A stretch of DNA of 10,966 bases from Acidobacteriota bacterium (GTDB lineage Bacteria; Acidobacteriota; Blastocatellia; RBC074). The notes under the pieces are model-generated. The model had not been told where the DNA came from and made no database searches. It saw only the letters and a program-made list of their open reading frames with translations. A program made the translations under genes and the position numbers. Below, in pieces: positions 7,055 through 10,966 of this stretch. The stretch covers positions 1 through 10,966 of the forward strand of contig JAKEHZ010000252.1 in the NCBI GenBank assembly GCA_022614735.1, given 5' to 3'. The first letter of the stretch is position 1; every line of letters begins with the position of its first letter.

Positions 7055-8014
7055 TCAGATAATTTGGTCCAGCAGATTTTCACCTGTCATGAATCGCCGC
7101 AAATTATAGAGGAAATGGCGTACCAGTCGCTCCTTCTCACCGATATACCCGCCAGCCGTGTGCGGTGTAATGAAACAATTAGGTGCAGTCCAGAGTGGAT
7201 GTCCCGGCGGCAAAGGTTCTGGATCAGTGACATCAATATAAGTTGCCGCCAGTTGACCTGAGTGCAGCGCTGCTAACAGCGCTTCCTGATCAACTGTTGT
7301 CCCGCGCCCGATGTTGTAAAAGATCGCGCTGCGTTTCATCACGGAGATGCGTGCAGCGTTGACGAAATTGCGCGTACTTGCATTAGCAGGGAGAATGTTG
7401 ATGACGTGGTCCGCTATCGGCAGATACTTTTCTAACTCCGATTCTACTATCACAGGTATTTGTTCATCACCTGTTTTCTGCCTCCTTACTGCAACCAGGT
7501 TCATCCTCAGCGGTGTGAGGAGTTCAACCAAACGGCGGGCAATCGCGCCGAATCCCAGGAGCACAACATTTTGCCCTGCGAGCAGATAAGAAGCCGCGCG
7601 TAATTCCATCATCGGCCACATTCGGTCCTTAAGCTGATTTTCAAACGCATGTGGGATACGCCGCGCAAGGCCCATCATCATCGCCAGCAGATGCTCGGCG
7701 CATGGTTCATCATAGACGCTGGAACTGTTGCTGAGCTTCGCGCCGCGTGAACGCAGATCACTATGCATCAATCTGGTGTCGAATTTTTCGTAACCCGCGC
7801 TGTCGAGGTGAACCCAACGCAGTGATGAGGATTGACGGACCACTTCGGCATCCGGCTGGCCAAAGGCAATATCAGCGGAGGCCAGCGACGGATCTTCTCG
7901 AATAGTTTCTGAAACCAGAATCAATTGGTGATCCGATGTTCCCTGGCGCAATAGCTTCATTGCTGTTTCGTAATACTTTACATTGCTCCAAATTTTCAAA
8001 GACGAATTTTTCAT
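7055..8014 (-). CDS. D-isomer-specific 2-hydroxyacid dehydrogenase, NAD-binding
   Basis: The protein is 319 aa, the usual length. It would reduce a 2-oxoacid to a D-2-hydroxyacid, or the reverse, in the cytoplasm with NAD(P)H. The nucleotide motif GFGAIA is at 154-159 of the Rossmann domain. The catalytic residues are in place: Arg237 in NIGRGTTVD, Glu266 in DPEPLPPGHPLW and His285 in ITPHTAGG. The N-terminal substrate domain (about 1-105) is more divergent, so the substrate (glyoxylate/hydroxypyruvate, lactate-like or other) cannot be named. The start is the ATG complementary to 8012-8014; the upstream ribosome site is weak (CAGG), so the start is slightly uncertain. It is a single gene, convergent with the receptor and divergent from the OmpA-like gene. 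Confidence 0.9.
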   Translation of the reverse strand: MKNSSLKIWSNVKYYETAMKLLRQGTSDHQLILVSETIREDPSLASADIAFGQPDAEVVRQSSSLRWVHLDSAGYEKFDTRLMHSDLRSRGAKLSNSSSVYDEPCAEHLLAMMMGLARRIPHAFENQLKDRMWPMMELRAASYLLAGQNVVLLGFGAIARRLVELLTPLRMNLVAVRRQKTGDEQIPVIVESELEKYLPIADHVINILPANASTRNFVNAARISVMKRSAIFYNIGRGTTVDQEALLAALHSGQLAATYIDVTDPEPLPPGHPLWTAPNCFITPHTAGGYIGEKERLVRHFLYNLRRFMTGENLLDQII

Positions 8015-8321
8015 ATGGGGCCTGCTTCGTTAAGCATAACTTCAAGAAATATCCGGGAGAGAACGAGTATTATTAAGATTCACCTCAGCAACTGCAAGAG
8101 ATTGCCGGGGATGCATTCTTGCACTTAACCTCTTCCTGACTTTACCTGAGCGGTTTATAATCAGCCAGCCTGCCTACGGCGAATGTCTTGATCAGGCGAT
8201 TGCCGCACGACAGACTCTCCCTCCCCAACATCAACCGCAACAATAAAACGGCTCTTTATTGAGGGTTGGGTCCATGCCTCGCAAAGCAGCTGGATTTTGA
8301 CAATCAGGAGGAAATGAACTG
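8015..8321. other. Divergent intergenic region with a small leader hairpin
   Basis: This 307-bp stretch separates the minus-strand dehydrogenase from the plus-strand OmpA-like gene and holds no gene that I can support. On the plus strand there is a perfect -10-like TATAAT at 8156-8161 without a good -35 at the right distance. Further on, CAATAAA (8241-8247) pairs with TTTATTG (8255-8261) as a 7-bp hairpin, with CCCAA and TTGGG outside it. AGGAGG at 8306-8311 serves the gene starting at 8322. Confidence 0.45.
8069..8097 (-). promoter_or_regulatory. Candidate promoter for the 2-hydroxyacid dehydrogenase
   Basis: Read on the minus strand, TTGCAG (complement of 8092-8097) is followed after 17 bp by AATAAT (complement of 8069-8074), 5 of 6 to TATAAT. 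The -35 match is only 3 of 6. It lies about 55 bp upstream of the start codon, a sensible distance. Confidence 0.3.
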
Positions 8322-9242
8322 ATGAGTAGCAGAACTGTTGCCAGCCTGGGTTTACTGGCTTTAGCGCTCTGGTCCATCTATTGTGTGCTCAGTCACTATC
8401 CGTCTTCCGTAACGGTGGGGGGCGCGCCGGCCGGTTCTCCAGAAGCAAGATCAACGGTCAGTAATTTGACGCTCTCGCCCCCATTTACGGCTAAAATCGA
8501 CGGTAACAAGATCACACTCGACGGGATAGTGCCGGATCAGTCCGCAAGAGAGAGAGTCATCGATCGCGCCACTGAAGTTTTCGGCGCGGGCACCTTCATG
8601 GCCAACCTGATGATCGTGGCTCCCGGTTCAGGCCATTCTTTCGCTTCCGATTGGCTCAATCGGGTGCTCAACTGTATGGGATTGGTGAAACGGTTTGCCG
8701 GAAAAGGTGACATCTCCTTTAATGGCCAGTCAATTACACTTAACGGCGATGTTGCGACAGTAGAAGTAGAAAATAGACTTATTCAGGACGTTACCGCCGC
8801 TTTTCCGGGTGTAACTATTATTGATCGGATGACGGTGATCGAATCGTTGCTTAGCGAACGCGAAGCGAAAGTGCAGGCCGATCTCAAGAAGCAGATCGAG
8901 GGCAAGACTATCGAGTTCGGCTTAAACAGTGACAAGATCACGCCCATAGGGGCAGCGATACTTGACCAGATTGCGTCTATCCTTATCGCCACACCTGACG
9001 CGAATATAGAGATCAGCGGCCATACGGATAATACAGGCACAGAGAAACTCAATCAGGGTTTGAGCCAGCGTCGCGCTGCGTCAGTTACGAGTTATCTCAT
9101 CGGCAAAGGCATCGCAGCCGCCCGTCTCTCGTCGAGAGGTTATGGATCATCACAACCGATTGCCGACAACGGCGCCGAAGAAGGGCGTGCGCGAAACCGC
9201 CGCATTGAATTCCGTGTCATTCCGGGCAAAACGGGTAGGTAA
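8322..9242 (+). CDS. Membrane-anchored BON/OmpA-C domain protein (ArfA-like layout)
   Basis: The protein is 306 aa. A hydrophobic segment at about 6-24 looks like a membrane anchor or uncleaved signal, followed by a low-complexity linker. Two BON-like modules follow, at about 55-100 (IDGNKITLDGIVPDQSARE) and 128-173 (FNGQSITLNGDVATVEVENR). The C-terminal OmpA/MotB domain spans about 195-298. It contains SGHTDNTG at 232-239 and NQGLSQRRAASV at 244-255. Asp236 and Arg251 have the same 15-residue spacing as the two residues with which Escherichia coli OmpA binds diaminopimelate, so peptidoglycan binding is likely. The domain order (membrane segment, BON, OmpA) resembles mycobacterial ArfA. AGGAGG lies at 8306-8311. 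It is probably co-transcribed with the coiled-coil gene 78 bp downstream. Confidence 0.88.
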   Translation: MSSRTVASLGLLALALWSIYCVLSHYPSSVTVGGAPAGSPEARSTVSNLTLSPPFTAKIDGNKITLDGIVPDQSARERVIDRATEVFGAGTFMANLMIVAPGSGHSFASDWLNRVLNCMGLVKRFAGKGDISFNGQSITLNGDVATVEVENRLIQDVTAAFPGVTIIDRMTVIESLLSEREAKVQADLKKQIEGKTIEFGLNSDKITPIGAAILDQIASILIATPDANIEISGHTDNTGTEKLNQGLSQRRAASVTSYLIGKGIAAARLSSRGYGSSQPIADNGAEEGRARNRRIEFRVIPGKTGR

Positions 9243-9306
9243 ATACTTCCTGCGGTATAGCAAAGTTAAGAAATAAAGAGAACTATAAAGCCGGGATAAA
9301 AAACTC

Positions 9307-9312
9307 AGGAGG
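9307..9312 (+). promoter_or_regulatory. Ribosome binding site that fixes the coiled-coil gene start
   Basis: AGGAGG at 9307-9312 lies 8 bp before the ATG at 9321 but only 2 bp before the in-frame GTG at 9315. The spacing favours the ATG. Confidence 0.8.
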
Positions 9313-9320
9313 ATGTGCTT

Positions 9321-10835
9321 ATGGGGTTCATTAGTCAAATTATTTTCTGTTTACTCGTCTCTGCGCTGATTGGATTTCTGATCGGGATTTTCTGGTCACG
9401 CCAGCGTCGGAAAGAGATTTGGGCTAAAGATAAGGAGACACTCGAAACGAAAGTGCGTAGTTATGAGCGCGACCTTGATAAGACACGCGGCGAGTTGAGA
9501 AGTCAACGCGAGGAGGTCAATTCGCTCAGGAGTGAGTTGGCCTCCTCTTCGGGTAAGCTCCAGTCTCGTAATTCTGAGATTGGTATGCTGGAAGCGAAGG
9601 TCAAAACCTTCCAAACCCTCGAGTCGGAGCTTGCGGCGAAGAAGTCAGAATCGGGTTCGCTGACGACTGAGGTCGGGTTATTGCGGTTTAAATTGGCTGA
9701 AGCTGAGGCCGCGCTCAAGAAGCCCGTAGAGCCTGATCCCAGGCTTCTCGCCGAACTCAACACAGTCAGGCAGCGCCTCTCCGGCAAAGAACATGAAGTC
9801 AATACGCTGCTCAGCCGCGTCAAGGAACTAGCGCCCCTGGCTGTGCAAGTCAAGGATCGCGATCTGCGGTTGCGCGAGTGGGAATCGAAACATTCCCGGG
9901 CGCTCAAAGCCAAAGATGATGAGATCGTGAAATTGAGCGCGCGCATCAGGGAGGTGGAAGCTGAAAATGCGCAGACGATTTTGCAGTCGGCTTCAGTTGA
10001 AGAGAAACTGAGAAATTTCGAATCGATGCATCAGGCGGAGCTCAGCGGGCGAGATGAGGAGATCACATTTTTGGTATCGAAGCTCTCCGGGCTGGAAGGC
10101 TCGACCATTTCACGATCTGATCACGAAGCTGCATTAAGCGAGCGAGATGATGAGATCGCGAATCTGCAATCGCGGCTCAGCGACCTGGATGCTGCAAGCG
10201 CCAGAATCGCCGAATTGGAGGCTAAACTGCAATCAGTGGATGGGAACCAGGCTGAAGCTCTGTTGAGCAAGGAGGAAGAAATAGAGCATCTCAAGGCGAG
10301 TGTCAGTAAACTCGAGTCGCTGGGTATGGAACTCTCTTCGCGTGACGTGGAATTGACCGAGCTTGAAGCTCGTTTGAAATCAATTGCCAGTGAGAAAGAT
10401 ACGGAACTCGAACTACTTCGCGCTCAAACCGGCGAGCTGGAACCGTTGAGGGCACAGGTGAACGATTGTGTATCCAAACTTCGCGATGCTGAAAGCCGGC
10501 TTCGCGCGCAGGCCTCAGTGACAGATGCGGAAACTGAGATTGCGCGACTCAGGTCACGCATCAACGATCTCGAAACGATGCACAGTCGCGCTGTCAAACC
10601 GCCTCCAAAAGAAGCGTGGGATGATCTGGAAGCAATTAACGGCGTTGGCCCTGTGCTCACAAAGATGCTTCATCACCTGGGTATCTACACCTTCAAGCAG
10701 GTGGCCTTGTGGAATGATGAACATATTGATTGGGTTGATGCTCAGCTTGAACGTTTCCACGGACGCATCCGGCGCGAAAGCTGGGTGGATAGCGCAAAAG
10801 ATGAGCATTTCAAGAAGTACGGCGAGAGGCTTTGA
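9321..10835 (+). CDS. Membrane-anchored coiled-coil protein with C-terminal helix-hairpin-helix domain
   Basis: The protein is 504 aa from the ATG at 9321. A single transmembrane helix (about 4-24, FISQIIFCLLVSALIGFLIG) is followed by a basic SRQRRK, which by the positive-inside rule puts the long C-terminal part in the cytoplasm. Residues about 36-420 are a charged heptad-rich coiled coil, with recurring pieces such as RDDEI, RDEEI and KDDEI that suggest internal duplication. A linker with PPPK (427-430) leads to a helix-hairpin-helix module: WDDLEAINGVGPVLTKML (433-450), then GIYTFKQVALW and a GRIRRESWVDSAK tail. This C-terminal module resembles the one fused to NuoE or L21-annotated proteins in Alphaproteobacteria and the COG3743 group. 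Function is unknown; nucleic-acid or protein binding at the membrane is possible. It follows the OmpA-like gene without a visible terminator. Confidence 0.82.
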   Translation: MGFISQIIFCLLVSALIGFLIGIFWSRQRRKEIWAKDKETLETKVRSYERDLDKTRGELRSQREEVNSLRSELASSSGKLQSRNSEIGMLEAKVKTFQTLESELAAKKSESGSLTTEVGLLRFKLAEAEAALKKPVEPDPRLLAELNTVRQRLSGKEHEVNTLLSRVKELAPLAVQVKDRDLRLREWESKHSRALKAKDDEIVKLSARIREVEAENAQTILQSASVEEKLRNFESMHQAELSGRDEEITFLVSKLSGLEGSTISRSDHEAALSERDDEIANLQSRLSDLDAASARIAELEAKLQSVDGNQAEALLSKEEEIEHLKASVSKLESLGMELSSRDVELTELEARLKSIASEKDTELELLRAQTGELEPLRAQVNDCVSKLRDAESRLRAQASVTDAETEIARLRSRINDLETMHSRAVKPPPKEAWDDLEAINGVGPVLTKMLHHLGIYTFKQVALWNDEHIDWVDAQLERFHGRIRRESWVDSAKDEHFKKYGERL

Positions 10836-10897
10836 ACTAATATTTCCTTAGGGGGTGAGTTTCATTCATGCGCCGCAATGGCTAAAGTCCAAGAGAG

Positions 10898-10966
10898 AAC
10901 GCGAAACACGCGAAATAAGCGAACCACGCGAAAATGTTGGGAATTTTCGCGTGGTTCGCTTATTTC
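10898..10966. repeat. Palindrome with 9-bp units, cut by the window end
   Basis: Arms 10912-10935 and 10943-10966 are perfect 24-bp reverse complements with a 7-nt loop. The right arm runs to the last base of the window, so the element continues outside. The left arm extends as four 9-bp units: AACGCGAAA (10898-10906), CACGCGAAA (10907-10915), TAAGCGAAC (10916-10924) and CACGCGAAA (10925-10933). It begins 63 bp after the stop of the coiled-coil gene. It could also act as a transcript end. The short stretch 10836-10897 shows no gene. Confidence 0.9.

Noticed and set aside
6451..7083. Minus-strand open frame of 210 codons opposite the receptor's 3' end
   Set aside because: It is antisense to a strongly supported barrel-coding region, runs through the palindrome and shows no recognisable domain.
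6950..7261. Plus-strand open frame of 103 codons crossing the convergent palindrome
   Set aside because: Its openness comes from the stop-free 9-bp units and from the antisense of the dehydrogenase 3' end; no ribosome site and no recognisable domain.
8314..8324. Two-codon ATG AAC TGA frame overlapping the OmpA-like start
   Set aside because: The ATG lies only 2 bp from AGGAGG, too close for good initiation; probably chance.

Overview
The window looks like a chromosomal segment of an Acidobacteriota bacterium, perhaps of the Blastocatellia type. This is an inference from gene style. The main marker is a 1121-residue outer-membrane receptor with an N-terminal carboxypeptidase-regulatory-like domain and an 'LPLNGRNFQQL' plug motif, a type abundant in that phylum. 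A Tat-exported Gfo/Idh/MocA oxidoreductase, an exported sulfatase and moderate GC content fit as well. No tRNA, rRNA, CRISPR array, transposase or phage gene is visible.

Left part (1-3311): two palindromes (3-92 and 144-177) precede a tight same-strand cluster: rhaM (L-rhamnose mutarotase), a Tat-signal Gfo/Idh/MocA dehydrogenase and a formylglycine-type sulfatase. Gaps are 19 and 14 bp, so this is probably one operon. After a 256-bp gap holding a candidate promoter and an 11-bp inverted repeat comes the large TonB-dependent receptor (3568-6933). A working reading is uptake and periplasmic trimming of sulfated, deoxysugar-containing glycans, with RhaM acting on the freed sugar. The real substrate is not shown by the sequence.

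Middle (6934-8321): a 33-bp perfect inverted repeat sits between the convergent receptor gene and a minus-strand D-2-hydroxyacid dehydrogenase. A 307-bp divergent intergenic region follows.

Right part (8322-10835): a same-strand pair encodes a membrane-anchored BON/OmpA-C peptidoglycan-binding protein and a membrane-anchored coiled-coil protein ending in a helix-hairpin-helix domain. They look like a cell-envelope module unrelated to the sugar genes.

The most striking signal is a family of long perfect palindromes whose arms are built from 9-bp tandem units of the form [AC]ACG[GC]RR. Copies lie at 1853-1954, 6959-7044 and 10898-10966 (cut by the window end). The first lies inside the sulfatase coding sequence, 5 bp after the start codon. 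It is exactly 102 bp (34 codons), and removing it in silico leaves a compact ordinary signal peptide. It therefore looks like an in-frame insertion that the gene has absorbed.
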